This document shows positions 33,034 through 45,645 of a DNA stretch of 64,000 nt, piece after piece; within the stretch, counting starts at the first letter, position 1; every line of letters starts with the position of its first letter. Location of the stretch: the NCBI GenBank assembly GCA_031308135.1, contig JAHLJT010008446.1:164908006-164972005 (forward strand), read 5' to 3'. The position numbers were made by a program, and so were the translations under genes. The notes below the pieces were generated by a model. It was not told the origin of the DNA and did not search any database. It saw only the letters and a list, made by a program, of their open reading frames with translations. This DNA is from Acheta domesticus (lineage: Eukaryota; Arthropoda; Insecta; Orthoptera; Gryllidae).

Positions 33034-35078
33034 AGCCGCATAGCTGATAACGAGGCGAGGGCAAGCAGGCGGCCCGGGTGAGCAGCGGGTCCAGAGCGCA
33101 GCGCGGCAGGCAACGAGGACGCAGAAAAGTGCAAAGGAGGCATTCTGGAAGGCATCGAGCTCGGCGCGGAGGCCGAGTGAGCGACGACAAGTGAGCCACG
33201 AAGGGTAATGGAGTTCACGGTGTGGTACAAAGCAAGAGGGAAATGTGCTCAAAGCAAGGTAGGGACCTGCACAGGCTATAGTCGTAGCAAAAGTACGGAT
33301 ACGTGTAATAGCAGCAAGGAAGTGAAGTTATTCTGTAAGAACTTGGTGTTTAGCGTCAGAGACCTATGGAAAGGGATTAAAATATATGGGAAAATGTGTG
33401 GCGTAAGTGATAGCAGTAATATATTAAGCGGTCAGCACAGATTGACACTAAGATTTATAGTGAGTTAAACAAAGGACACGGCAAGAAAATGTAAACCAGT
33501 ACTAGTAAGAAACGCGTGGCAGGAGCTAGCAGAATTAAGTAGTAAATATAGGTCACAAGATGACGGGCTTAGTGAAATTTAGGAGGGAAACTGGTAAACG
33601 GCAAGCAGTGCTAGAATCGGAGTTTCAGGTCATGGACAACGCAGCAGCAGCACAGCCGGTAGCGAGGCTGGCGAGGTACAGACAACCAGGTAGCGGGGCA
33701 GCCGCCCCTGAGAGGTCAGCCGGGCAGGTAACGCAGCGCCGTCCGGCAGGAAGCCGCGGCTCGGGTGAGCCGGTGCAACAGGGCAGCGGCAAGCGGCCGA
33801 GGCAGCAGCTCAAGTCGGGACCACAGGAAGTGACCACAAGGGCAAGTCTAAACGACGGCGAGCAAGCGAGAGCTTTTCATGGTAAACACGCGGAGTGAAC
33901 TATGACATGGTAAAAAGGGTAGAAAATACCATAAGGGGTAGTGCAAGACGATCGCGGGTACATAGAGGTAGACCAGGTTGAATTAGGCACGAAACTGGCT
34001 AGTAAGCTCAAAATGAGGTGAACAGTAGAAACCCGGTGTTAGGGAGAGTTATTCAACTAGTGGCGCGCTGGGAAATCGCTTAGAAAGATGGCAGGCGTCA
34101 GCAAATGAGCTACAGGACATGAGGCTAGGCTTTGCGTTTAAGCAAGAATTCGAGAAGGGCCAGTGTAGTGGGCAGTGGAAAACAATGTGACATGATGTCC
34201 GTAGTTAGTGAAGCTAAGTCAAAAAATGGGGTGACAAAAGTGACTCAGTGCTTCGCAGCAAGCAAAGTTACGGGGCCTGGTAGCGCGTGTGTTTCGAGAG
34301 CGGTGCGTCAAGAGCAATAGTGACAGGTCCTACCAGATGCAAAAACATACGGAAGAGAGGGTCAGTGCACTTATAAGTTATGCCATGGGTTGACGCAGGA
34401 AACAGTAGTAAGTGCTAGGGCAAAATGCGTGAAAGTGAAACGCGGGATAACAATTCAAGTATCCAGTGGAATGGCACCGGGAAATTAATTTTCGCAAGTG
34501 TTCAGCTAGTAAGGGGGAAAAGAGTATGCTTAGAATACTATCATAAGAAATTTAAGAAAAAAAAGCATGACAGATTTTCCAGTTATGGGGTGCATTATGG
34601 TTCTGTTTCACATTTGTTAAAGTTTAATTTAAATGTATTATGTGACAAAAGAAAGTGTTGAGTGCATTCATTTTTGACGAAGTGTGTCAAGTAAATGTGG
34701 TGAAGCCAAAAGTAATTGGTGAAAGATTACTGGAGTTGATTAATTGATTTAAGCATGGTGAATCAAAGTTAATTGTTTTATTTTTTCTCATGTAACTAGT
34801 TCAAAAGTACAGATGGTAGCTTTGAAATTTGTTAGCGTCAAGAGTTTGTGTTCGGGTTGATTGTTTGTGTTAATGTTCGTTTAGCGAAGAGCTATTTTTG
34901 TATATTTGTACAACAACAATGTAAAATGCCAGAGAAGTTAGGAAGTTTCATGTGTACCATGAGATGTAGTGCCGTAATGTAAACGCAATGACTGCGATCA
35001 GATTCTTATGTCTTATGAGTTTGTTACAGTGACTGTCCCCTGAGCAACGAATGGAGCGTGCCACTATTCGTTGCATTT

Positions 35079-35090
35079 GGGTGGGGAGGG
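35079..35090 (+). promoter_or_regulatory. Polypurine tract
   Basis: GGGTGGGGAGGG directly before the 3' LTR; the usual plus-strand priming position. Confidence 0.7.
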
Positions 35091-35472
35091 TGTAGTATCT
35101 GGCCGGCAATTCGAAATTGCCGCGGCAAAGAGCGCCGGCGGCGTGCACAGAGCGTCGGCAGCAGGAGCGCCGAGTTTCGCCGAACGCGCCAAAAAGCGCG
35201 CTCAGAACAGCAATGGCTACTCCTTGGACTTCAAGCACCATCAAGCGAGCCAATTAGCAGGAGCCGCGGGAAGCCGTACGCGGGAGCTGGCCGTCATAAA
35301 AGGGCGCCGGCGGCAGATCTCAGCAGACAGAGTGCGCGCTGCGGTAGTGTAAGCCGGACGGCAGAATGTTTGACTAGAGTTTTGTTGCATCTGTACATGG
35401 CGGCCAAGTGGGCCAAGATTTTGTGTATAATAAATCTCCTTTTAAGAAAGCACGTGTTTCTGAGATACAACA
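35091..35472 (+). repeat. 3' LTR
   Basis: Nearly identical to 31743-32123, with the same TGTAGTATC start and GATACAACA end. Followed directly by the GAAAC target duplication. Confidence 0.9.
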
Positions 35473-35477
35473 GAAAC

Positions 35478-36280
35478 AACGTCCGCCCCGTCATCCCTCG
35501 TTTTCAGGCCTTCCTACCTTCTGAGCTAGGCGAAAGTTAAGACGACCCACCTTTACCGTAGTCCGCAAAGGACGACTACGTGGCAGTATAATGGTTTCGA
35601 TTTTCTTTTACTACAGGCTAGAGCCCTTCATATTGGTAAAGGACTAATTACGATCCAATGATGAAGTAACTTCTATTAAATGTGAAGGTATCCCTGTGCA
35701 ATTGCTTGCAGGCCGATGAGCCCACAGGGGAGGTGAAGGTAGGGTTCCACCTATTCGTCGCCGTCGGCACAAGGAGGAGGTTGTCTGGCGAGCACAACGC
35801 TCAGGCCGCCTTTACCCTCAGGCAAGATCCTGGTACTCATTTCAAATGGAGGCTATGTCGACTCCAGAGCCACCCTGAATGGAAAATAACTTCTATTAGT
35901 CAACAAATCTAAATCAAACCCTAAGCAGACTGTAACCCCAGAAACAGGTGTTTCAACTTGAAGCTGAATCGTCAGCGTCCAGTCTTCTATCATGCATAGC
36001 TTGCATTCTGGAGAGCATCCGCTTTACAACTGCAACTCGTTTTCCGAACCTGACTGTCCACCAGAAACGGGATTTCGAGTCTTCGCACCAGCTCTGCTCC
36101 AACTACCTTCGGAGAACGTGCTCTTTGAACCATTGCTCTCTTCACAGTTGACGTGTTGTAAGAACCACCATTCACTTCACAAGTTTAATTCGCAAGAGCT
36201 GTACATGTTTGCAACTAGCTATAAACTTTCTTTGAATCCACAAGCCCCTTTTAATGTCAACTAATGGGAACCCGTCAAAA
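35478..36280. other. Unassigned block, possibly repeat-derived
   Basis: On the minus strand it reads in short frames such as GGLSVVLARQPPPCADGDE (about 35735-35830), which look like the end of an element ORF, but I cannot assign it. No repeat partner was found in the window. Confidence 0.3.
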
Positions 36281-37402
36281 TTTGACGGTGAGATCTGAGA
36301 TAAATGTAAAGTACTATAACCAGACTAATTTTCGCAAAGCAAATTCTTAAATAGAAAGAAGAAAACACAAACTTCTCTTACTTAATGATTATTTTTGCAT
36401 CTCAGCAGATATGCACTTTTATGAAGATGATTAGATTTTATGCAGCACAAAATCAATTGTTTGATAAATTAACACTTATACAATTGAACACTAGTGGCTC
36501 ATGACCAGTTGGCAATGTAATATCAGCACCGACTGACACAGAATGCAGAGTATAATTCTATTAGCGGATATTATTCCTGAAGGGTTTTGATGTGTCATCA
36601 TCTCCTGTTAACAACTGACATATTCTTCTGACATATTGCTAGAAGGCAAAATTATTTTCCCATTTAAGCAACACAGAGTACTTGTTTGCAGAATTTCTCT
36701 CACATGGGATGTACAAAGCAGAACAAAACTAACATTTCATAGGCAAAAACCCAACCGAAAACGGAATTGCCTCACCACATCTGCGCTGATTTCTTTTTCC
36801 CTTCGTCCAGTTAATACCCGTTTGCGTCTTTTGGGGCCGTGGGCAACAATTCGGAATAGGACATAACCTCTGAACAACTTCACTATTTCAGTAAACCGAA
36901 CAAATCACTCTCCAAATGTTCTCTACAAAATACACTACCAGTCAACACCAAAATGCAATTATTTCATATGAAACAAAACTTTGTACAATTGTAAACAAAT
37001 CACAACAATAAAAACATCAAGTGGCGTGGTTTTACATCGATCGATATACTACTAATATCTATCGATAGTGAATCAGAGCTTTTGGAAGGAAATGATTGAC
37101 TACTGATAAGCGTACTATTAAATAATGATTTATTTAATCAATTTACACTGTAAATGATGGTGAATCAACACAACAATATCTGATGATATATCTAGGGATC
37201 ACGTTCTTTCATTTAAAGGGAAAATAAATACAATCAGTTCAGTACAAAGTCTAAACGAAATCATGGCCTAATACCTTATTCTTTGAAATATATAGATAGC
37301 GCTCCTAGTCCAGCTCCTAGCACCCCAATCACTACACAAGCTGGAACTTAAGGTACAAATACACACACTGAAACACTTTTCTTTAACCAATCAAATTGGT
37401 AC
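36281..37402. other. No recognised feature
   Basis: Moderately AT-rich, no repeat partner. A short minus-strand frame near 36790-36860 (MSYSELLPTAPKDANG before GT) resembles a possible first exon, but nothing supports it further. Confidence 0.4.
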
Positions 37403-38470
37403 TTTTATTTATTTATTTACGTCAAAAACAGTTAAAAACTGTGTGTGACGAGCTATGGGGAGAAGTGAAATTTGTGCACGTTTTCATAATTCTGTGATCT
37501 CTTTCCTAAACCATATTCTAGTCGAATTTTGAATACAGAAAAAGAGCGGTTTTTTTTCAAGTTTTGTTGACAAATATTCGCTCCTTTATATTAAAATATA
37601 TTTTCAAAGGTAAATTAGCTATAAATTTCTGCCCTTAACCCTCATCATGTTCTTCATGAAAGAATAATACTTTTTGCTGCGATAATGTGGAAAACGATAA
37701 TTTGAATAACTAAATTTCCCACTGAAATCCAGAAGACGTGCACAAATAATGAGGTTACATTTATGTCCAGAAGCAAAACAAGGAACCATCTCAGCATTTG
37801 CTCAAAGGATCAGGGAAACTGGACGAAAAACCTGATCGAGATGGGGCCATCAACCCAGAAGCTGTGGTACAATACTTGTTACAGGTTTTTAGAATTATAC
37901 AGTACAAATGGTAAATAATTACATTAACTATCATTGTTAAAATTAATGTTACTTTCCTTTTGATGCTCGGTATAGTCTCGAATTGTATAGAAACAGTTAT
38001 GCAGCAGAAAATATTTTACTTGGGACTTAAACGTTTCTATAGAATTTAGCATAATCGTTTAATGTCATCTGGCAAAGTGTTTGTAGAGTAATGTACATGA
38101 GTTGTATGTGAATTTTTGTAGTGATCTGTTGATACTGCCACCTGGTGAAATATGATTACTACGTCGTGTGTTATACTTATAGACATCGGGGTTTGCTCAA
38201 AATATATTCCCGACCTTAAGTCATTTTTGACAAAAACGATTATTTATTGTGTCATTGTTCGCATTTCGTATAATGCTAAGAATTTGTGCATCGTGGTCAC
38301 TGTATTCTAAATCTTTTGTTTCCATTTCTTGTCGAGCAGTGGTTTTGTTAATTATAATTTGATCGATTGCCTTCTTTGAATTTACTGTGATCCGTGTAGG
38401 ATCACAGTAATTTCAATCCATTCATAATTTCCTTCCAACGGAAATTATGAATGTCACTAATAAAATGCGA
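37403..38470 (-). mobile_element. LINE family Y, copy 4, internally deleted
   Basis: Minus strand. From low to high coordinates it has an (AAAT)n tail (37403-37418), terminal stem-loop (37420-37450), 3' UTR, the ORF2 C-terminus to about 38235, then directly the end of the endonuclease domain: PTRITVNSKKAIDQIIINKT, LEYSDHDAQILSI (38236-38395). The SDH motif is the catalytic His region of APE-type endonucleases. The whole reverse transcriptase between them is missing. Two hairpins at the high end mark rearranged sequence. Confidence 0.8.
38382..38453. repeat. Two adjacent short hairpins
   Basis: Hairpin 1: ttactgtgatcc (38382-38393) with ggatcacagtaa (38399-38410), 12-bp arms and 5-base loop. 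Hairpin 2: 14-bp arms 38419-38432 and 38440-38453 (cattcataatttcc / ggaaattatgaatg), 7-base loop. Both lie in the endonuclease remnant of LINE Y copy 4 and break its frame. Confidence 0.85.
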
Positions 38471-40219
38471 AAAACCCTTCCAGCAAGGGTGTCAGATTGA
38501 AGAAGTGAAGTGTACGTTATTACAGAGCAGAGTCCAAGCATTCCGCCTTAAGTGGGTTAAGCTTCAGTACAAATTATTTTACTAAATGTATTCTTCCTTT
38601 ATATACGAACTCTTTATGAACCGCATATAGCGGGTGCAAGCCCAGATATCGCCAGCTTACGTGGGCCAAATTCTCAGAACAGCGAGCTCGCAACGCTGCT
38701 TCTAGAAATTCATTGCACAGTCCAATCACTTTAACAAGATTAACCATATAATCTACGCCATATATTCAACAATTCGAAGCGTTTCATTGTCATGTAATTT
38801 ATTTAATTAATTGATTACAATTCCTTTAGTTTCGCGAAAAGCCCGCTAACGTTCGAGCGATCCCTCCACAGCGCACATCTGCCGCGCATTCTGTGTTGAG
38901 CGCGCATGGTACGCGGTCGCTTTGCGACTCACGCTGCCAATTCCTTTGTTTTTTCACATCACAATGTTCAGGAATAAATGTGTGCAAGCTATTTCTTAAT
39001 ATGTCGATCTGACTCTCTAATGTGTTTCACTACAACCTTAACAGTGTAATTTTAATCATCTAAGCATGACCAAGTTACGTAATATCCATTCGTGTGTGCA
39101 AGTGCCGACGCTAGAACTGACTACATCTTGTGTGAACACATCTGTGTGCGTTACAGAACTATTAATTTATCCTTACAATGACTGCATCCAGCTTGTACAA
39201 CTGTATTAAGATGTTAATTTACAAACAGTGCTTACGTGCGGGCAAACGTTTATTGTGTTTAATCCTTGCCTGTGAACGGTAATTACGTGCCGGCAAACAT
39301 ACGTTATCAAGTAATACACTCTACCAACTCACTGTCATTTATTAATGTGTTTTGCTGCTCGTGTCTGGTAATTGTGACAGAACAGGGAGAATCATGTTAT
39401 CATTGCCATCCGGCAACGGCGCGTTGCCCGGGTGCAGTACATGCTAGAGGTGATCTGGCAACTCCTCCACAGCGCCTCGGCGGGCCCGCTTCACACACCC
39501 GTGTTGGCTGCGATGGAGAAACCACAAGTCGTCAAAGTAACATTTCTGTATCTTGCCTTTTTTACACATCCCCGTCCTAACAATTGTTAAATTCTTTACA
39601 ATAGTGCAATTCTCTATGTTACTATCAAACGTATAATCTCAATTCCCTTGATCATCGATTACAACATTTTCATGCTTCAACATAGCATAACAAGCGACCA
39701 ATTGATTTTTTCTGTAATGTTCGCTTTGTCGTAATTCAATTATATGTATTAACCTCGTATAGGTGTTCACTAATTTCTGAGAATTGGTGACGATCCCTGA
39801 AGACGACCAATTTCACAAAACAAGTCTGGTTGATCGTATAATTTCTACAAAGTTGGACATTTTACTTAACAGTTCCTTGTTTTTTTAAGTGTTGAACAAT
39901 AAGAAACGCATTACTGCTGAGTATGCCTTCATTATTTATACGAAGTGAGGTAATGTCATTATTAGGGAGCGGTCGCCAACCTTCCCTTCCACATATAGGC
40001 TCACTCTTGTAAGTAAAAGTTTATAGATGAGACGTTTGGGTTGAAAATGGTCAGTTTTAGGCTCCCTTACCATTCAAGGCATCATTTATTAGGGAATTCG
40101 TAGGCAAACAGGTTTTGCTTGGCTTAGAAAGCAGATTTGCAAAGGAAGAATTGTTACGAAGGTAGCCCATTTGCTAAGAAGTTCAATACGCAATAAACAA
40201 AAAGTGCGTGGCGTATGAA
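38471..40219. other. No recognised feature
   Basis: Unique-looking sequence with patches of higher GC (38820-38950, 39400-39540). No domain, tRNA box or repeat partner was found. The missing SCaMC exon was looked for here without success. Confidence 0.4.
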
Positions 40220-40950
40220 CAGAAGTGGCGTAGCGTGACTCGCGTGTTTGGGGATGCTCAACAATAACGCCAAATGAACACATCATGGTCTTTAATGTTC
40301 TCTAGAATCTATGTTATCAAATGTTACAATACTTCAACAGATTTATGTCAGGAGACTTCTTGAAAGTAAATTATGCAATGGTTCAGCTTTAATTCTAATG
40401 CGCGATTGGCAATGAATTTGTACATTTCAGATCAAAATAATATTTAATATAGTTAAGGATGAATTCATCTTCTTCTATATTAATTAAGAATTAGTAGGCA
40501 AGCACTATTCTCCTGTTTGTGCCCACGACCAAGCAGAGAATCCCAAGTGAGAAAGAAAATATTTCACTGACGTCAAGTGTGCTGTGCTCTCGTCCGCAAA
40601 CGAGCAACTCTCACACGCCACTTTGCTCAGTCGTACACTAGCGAACAAAACTGGCGAATCTCTTGGTGAGGAGTGAGGAGGGGAGGGGGGAACCTCGCCG
40701 TCTGGGCATGCGTCATTGCTCGTCGCAATCTTGTAGCAGACGCTAGAAGCATTTTAGCTTCCAAGCAATCGAAGGCCAGCTTGTAATAACGCGCCGAATT
40801 CAATCGTAGGAAATCACATAAAATTAATACAAAACGTGTTTCGCTCAACGGACCACTTGTAAGTTTATCGATACAATATCTAGGATTCTTTGATTAATAT
40901 TTTACGTGGGAATGCTCAGCATCTTAGCGTCCCCTGACGCCACGCCACTG
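40220..40950. mobile_element. Possible hAT-type non-autonomous element
   Basis: Imperfect inverted ends: CAGAAGTGGCGTAGCGTGAC at 40220 and, reversed, CAGTGGCGTGGCGTCAGGGG at 40931-40950. CAGTGGCGT-like ends are common among hAT elements. The flanking 8 bases do not form a clear duplication, and there is no transposase. Confidence 0.35.
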
Positions 40951-42218
40951 ATTAACAGGTCTTCCGTCAACTGTTTCAAGATACAATGATGCTAACGACA
41001 AAAGAAAACTTACCAACACGAGTTACGAGAGATAGTTAATACCAATGTTGATTATAAAGTTTTCATCAGCAGGAACAGACAAGAGAAGGCGCAGATACCA
41101 CGAGAGTGAAAACAGCTTTGTTCTTCGTGCCAACAAATGAGCACCATAAACGCAATACCAAGCGCCTCGGCAGTGTGGCAATATCTTTCCAGGGTTAGTA
41201 CCACTACATCCCTTATCGTGGGCTACTAGTAGAAACGACTCATATTTCCTGGCGCGCAACCCCGTCACGATCTCATGTTCGTGACCCGAGTGTCATGTCC
41301 CAAGAGCTTCATGTAAAGTACCCCCCCCCCAAATTAAAATATAGGTTCCAAATTCAAGGCGCCGCGACATCACATAGATCGATTGGGGAATATCAATTTT
41401 GGAGAAAATCGGCTGAACGGTTTAGCCACTGACACAAAAGTTCAGAGACGGACTGACTGACGGACGGGCGTTTTTCCGCCATTCGATTTTTCGGCATCAA
41501 GGACCCATTATTTCCTCAGTAAGAATTTTATCTACATCATACGATCATCAGCACTGAGAGCATTTGAATATAATTTGAAACCGCCGTGTTGCCATTTTGC
41601 GGACATTTTGATACATACGAGGAGAATATTTTTAAAAATACAACAGCACCTACTTTCCCGCGTTGTTGGAAACAGCTACGTAATATTGAAATATGGCATT
41701 TTCTGCGCTACTTACATCTTAGCTATTAATTGAAAACGTCCAATTCAACCAAGAAGCGAGCACCGCACTGTTTCCATCGCAGTGTTGTCAACAATATGTG
41801 AATTCGCTTGGCTAATAATGTTAATGCCGTAATCAGAATATATGCGATTGACATCAAAATAATTACGAAAATTCTGGCTGCTCAAACGTACGTTTCGTCG
41901 TAGGATAACAGTTCCGACACCATTTCATCGTTTTTCTTTTACTCAATACGCAGTACATTTCTTTAAGGATTAGATGATATTGTGTAAATGGTATAAAACA
42001 AGACCCCGGAACTTCATGCACTAAAAAAGTCAAAAATATGCATGCAACCATGCACGTAAAATTGGCAATATATGCACGTAAAATAGACAATATATGCACT
42101 TAAAACTAAGAATATGCATTAAACAAAAATAGTTAGCAACAGTTAATATTTTGTATAGGTAACCATTTTACCCCCTAGTAAAAAAACGCGTATAATAAAA
42201 TATTTATTTTCATATTAA
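40951..42218. other. Intergenic/intronic sequence with one R copy
   Basis: A minus-strand copy of repeat R lies at 41285-41500 (ttcatgtaaagtacccc, gatcgattggggaatatcaa, gacggacgggcgttttt). The rest shows only short low-complexity repeats (atatgcac near 42030-42120). Confidence 0.5.
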
Positions 42219-43017
42219 GGGCCGGTTTCACCAAACTCGTTTAAGTATCTCTCTAATCGTATTTAAGTAATCGCGATTAAAATTAAACTCGCAATATAAT
42301 CGCGTTTACATTTGCATCTGTTTCACCGTGGAATATATAAACTCGATTATGTTAATCGACTTTGGTGCTGCAAATAGGTTGGTACTAGTCGCGGGGCATT
42401 GTGGGCCTAAAATTTTCTGTCGTATACTCTTTGCAATCACAAAATTGTATAATATTCTGAGCACAGAGGTTAGAATTCACGAAGTCCATACAGATTTCTA
42501 ATTAGAAACGATATATTTTAATCTTCTTGGTCCTCTCAGCTGCTAACTTGCAGAAATAAAATGTTATAATATAATAAATGAATTATTTTTTTGTTAAATT
42601 ATATCTGTAACGTTTAAAAGTAAAAATATAGGTGTGATAAAACTGGTCGACAAGGTTTTCTTCACAATAAATCTGATTAGTGATTCTAGTGAGTTTTTTC
42701 ATAGTGAATTCAGATATGTATATATAATTTTTTCATCAGATACAGTTTTTTTTGCGACAGCTAGTTTTTAAAATCTGATTTAACATTCTCTTTGACCTGT
42801 CTTAGGGATCTTTACCTTATAAGAAGTGATTTTATATAAGCTTCATTTAAGGAAATTATGTGTAATATCCTAATGAAAAATCAGCAGGCAATACTGTGCA
42901 GGTTCATTCATGTTTTGACATGCTCAGACCAGTTACTGGTATTGTGATGTGTTGACACATTCTTGGCATGATGAAAATACAGAACACTAACACATAACAT
43001 ACACAGTACACTTCTAA

Positions 43018-43314
43018 ACACTGAGGTTATCCTGGTCACTAGCAGAAAAAAGAAAGAAACCATCACTCTCAAAGTTGGAGACTACCGTGTTACATCCCAG
43101 TCGTCAATCAAATATCTTGGTATCATGATTGATGCCCGTCTGACATTTGCGAACCACCTGAAGTATGCCGGCAATAAAGCGGCGGTAGTTAATCCGGCAC
43201 TGTCGAGGCTAATGCCCAACATAGGGCCCTATCAGGAGAAATGGAAGCTTCTAGCCTTGGTTGTCAGATCCGTCGTGCTCTATGGAGCCCCAGTATGGGC
43301 CAATGTCAACAAAT
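43018..43314 (+). pseudogene. R1/Jockey-type reverse transcriptase fragment
   Basis: Reads TEVILVTSRKKKETITLKVG, SIKYLGIMIDARLTFANHLK and VVRSVVLYGAPVWANVNK. KYLGI-ID-R-F is the RT palm/thumb border of R1-type LINEs, and VLYGAPVW the thumb. It is a fragment of about 98 codons with neither the catalytic DD nor the endonuclease, inside the PIF/Harbinger-like element. Confidence 0.8.
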
Positions 43315-43733
43315 AGCTACGTCCGAGGGATGGCGTCAAGTGTTGCGTCAGTGCGGTTCCGCGGGGAGAATGGAAAAGAAGGGAGATAGTTTTAGTGAGT
43401 TTTAGTGAGTAAAAATCTCACACTATCATGTGGTACGGGCCACATGGTGTCTTTTGAAGATTTCCACCTACCCTAAAAAAAAACCTTCTAAACACTGTAC
43501 TGTCTAAGCTATGTGTTAGTGTTCTGTATTTTCATAATGCCAAGAATGTGTGTACTGATACTTTCAGATGTATTTGTAGTGAGCTCACACGAAAGACTCG
43601 AGAGGCAAAATTTAACACCACTTGGGAAAAAGTATTATCAACATTACTTTGGCTGTCAAGTTGGTAATTTTGAAAAGAGGTGGGCGGTTAGAGGTCGTTA
43701 AGTCTAAAGATATTAGGTCTAATGACAGAAGGC

Positions 43734-43847
43734 CTAATTTTTAAAGTATAATGTCAGAAGATCTATGAAAACTGGTGGACGCACAGACGGCATTTCCAGG
43801 CTTTCCAATTCGTCATCTTCCAGTACATACTGCAGAGCTCTTTCCAT
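43734..43847 (-). CDS. 37-residue ORF next to the Harbinger-like TIR
   Basis: MERALQYVLEDDELESLEMP and then SVRPPVFIDLLTLYFKN plus a stop, starting about 170 bp inside the TIR. It could be the N-terminal remnant of the element's transposase or accessory protein. No domain is recognised; short length keeps confidence low. Confidence 0.3.
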   Translation of the reverse strand: MERALQYVLEDDELESLEMPSVRPPVFIDLLTLYFKN

Positions 43848-44033
43848 TTTCCTCAAACTGCGCTGCGCTGCCACCAAGCGTTAACTGCTGCTAACGGAGC
43901 AGATATCGCGCGTTAACTTTAACGGAAAGTTAACAAGCGTTGAAGTTTGGTGAAACACGAATTTTCTCTAACGGGCCGTTAAAATCTCCTAATGTCTGGT
44001 TAGCGTGTTAACAAGCATTGGTGAAACCGGCCC

Positions 44034-44372
44034 TGAGAGTCTCTGCCAAGACCAAGACCGAGGCCGAGGCAAAAAATCTCAATCGAGACCGTGAGAAAAA
44101 CGGAAACTTCACATATGAAATAAGAACATTTTTTCTACAACTGCATAAAAATATAATATAAAAGTCTTTTAAACTTGTATTGGAAAAAAAGACTATACCC
44201 CGAAAAATACAGAAATGCATTACATAGGGCCATGATTAGAGAAAAGTATTCTAAAACCACTACTACCACATTCTAAAAATACTCTACTAATTACAAATGG
44301 TAGAGAATTTGGTGCCAAAACTAAATATTTTCATGCGAATACCAACAAAATTTGACAATTATAACTCCTTCT
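44034..44372. other. No recognised feature
   Basis: AT-rich flank of the Harbinger-like element; no coding or repeat signal. Confidence 0.4.
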
Positions 44373-45645
44373 CATACAGCTATATCAAATCACAACAATG
44401 GCATGTAATTTACAGAAATTCGCGGGTGCGAAGCGGAATTCCATTGCTGCATTCCTTGCATTGTCGATATTCCCTGAGAGCTAGCAACTGTTTCATATAT
44501 TTCAAATAGGTTTTAAATAATTTCTAAAATAATAATGTGTGTATGTAGAAGAAAAGGTCGAATGTAAGAAACGAACAAAGACTCATATACAAATTTTAAC
44601 AAACGAAGCATCAAACTGCCTGAAGCGCAGTAAATTTGCAGCGGGCTATTATGTTTGTCACGAAATTATAGAAAAACGACTCGTATTTTCAAAAAATTAA
44701 GCATGATCTTATTTGAAGATGTATTTTTGAGCAATACATTTCATTGAGAAAAAAACTGTATTTCACAATTGTAGATGTAAGAAGACGAAAACTAAGCGCA
44801 GTCAATTCCGAGCGGGCTATTATAATTGTCAGGAAATTATAGAACAACTGTTTTCAAAAAATCCAACATGACCTTATTTGAAGATCTGATTTTGATGAGC
44901 AAATTTCATTAAGAAAAACGATTTATCTTCGCAATTGTAGTTGTAGGAAGACGTCGAAAACTTTCATTTTTTTTATTTTTGCAAAATTAGGCATTTCAAT
45001 GAACATGAAACCTGCACTATTCTCTTAAGCCTCCTTTACGCTATTTAAGGTCCCAATTAAATAAAAAAAATATTGTGCGGTTTTGAAGAAGAAAAAAAAG
45101 GTTTAAGGAAAAGAATAAAATTGCCTGTTTGACACAAAATTCCTGTTTTTATGAACATATTTCATTAAGAAACAACTGTATCTTCATAATTGTAGTTGTA
45201 GGAAAAAGCCGACAATTTTCTTTTCATTTTCGAAAAATCAGAGTTTTTAACCAACATGATACCTGCGCCATTATCTTAAAAGGCCTTCAGACTATCCAAC
45301 AACACAATTTAGTGAATATTGTTGGCGCCATTTTTTGAAAATTTTGAAACTGCCCCAGGGGCTTCATGTAAAATACCCAAAATTAAAATTTCGGTTTGAA
45401 ATTCAATGGGCCACGAGATCAGTCAGATCGATCGGGAATATCAATTTTGGAGAAAATCCGTTTGAACAGTTTAGTCGCTAGCATTGTAGCACGGTTTTAG
45501 TGGCACAGACGGACATTTTGCCGTCAATTTTCGGTGTCAAGAAGCTATAAAACGTGGATTTTGGCTGCACCACGCGTTAGAGGATTTTTTTCTAAATTTA
45601 GCAACTGAATTTATCCACTTTTTCGTTATCAGGGCCTTATAATTT
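44373..45645 (-). repeat. Dispersed repeat LDR plus R, minus orientation, interrupted
   Basis: 44373-44755 is a close parallel of 60150-60538 (tgaagcgcagtaaatttgca, cagcgggctat). The following AT-rich part leads to an R copy (45345-45645). R resumes after the TIR element at 47099-47145, where gcgcagcattatgtaac parallels, inverted, 63726-63740. No coding capacity. Confidence 0.65.

Larger units (their letters stand above)
31743..35472 (+). mobile_element. Non-autonomous LTR retrotransposon, 5-bp target duplication
   Basis: Two direct repeats of 381 and 382 bp (31743-32123 and 35091-35472) start TGTAGTATC and end GATACAACA, with the target duplication GAAAC on both sides (31738-31742 and 35473-35477). 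A TGGCGACGAGG primer-binding-like site follows the 5' LTR (32125) and a purine tract gggtggggaggg (35079-35090) precedes the 3' LTR. The roughly 2.97-kb interior has no protease, RT, RNase H or integrase frame, only a possible short gag-like ORF. It must have depended on enzymes from another element. A 5-bp duplication fits Ty3/Gypsy or BEL types. Confidence 0.88.
42219..44033 (-). mobile_element. TIR element, PIF/Harbinger-like
   Basis: Ends GGGCCGGTTTCACCAA (42219-42234) and TTGGTGAAACCGGCCC (44018-44033) are perfect 16-bp inverted repeats. Flanks TAA and TGA approximate the TWA three-base duplication of PIF/Harbinger elements. Sub-terminal repeats of the same core (tttcacc at 42330, ggtgaaac at 43955) are present. 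The interior has a short minus-strand ORF near one end and a stretch of R1-like RT sequence. No DDE transposase was found. Confidence 0.65.

Noticed and set aside
36790..36870. Possible first exon on the minus strand (MSYSELLPTAPKDANG before GT)
   Set aside because: Short, no recognised homology, no matching acceptor exon, and its place inside the SCaMC interval does not fit that protein.
40220..40950. Firm assignment to the hAT superfamily
   Set aside because: The ends resemble hAT termini, but no 8-bp duplication is visible, so it is listed only as a low-confidence feature.
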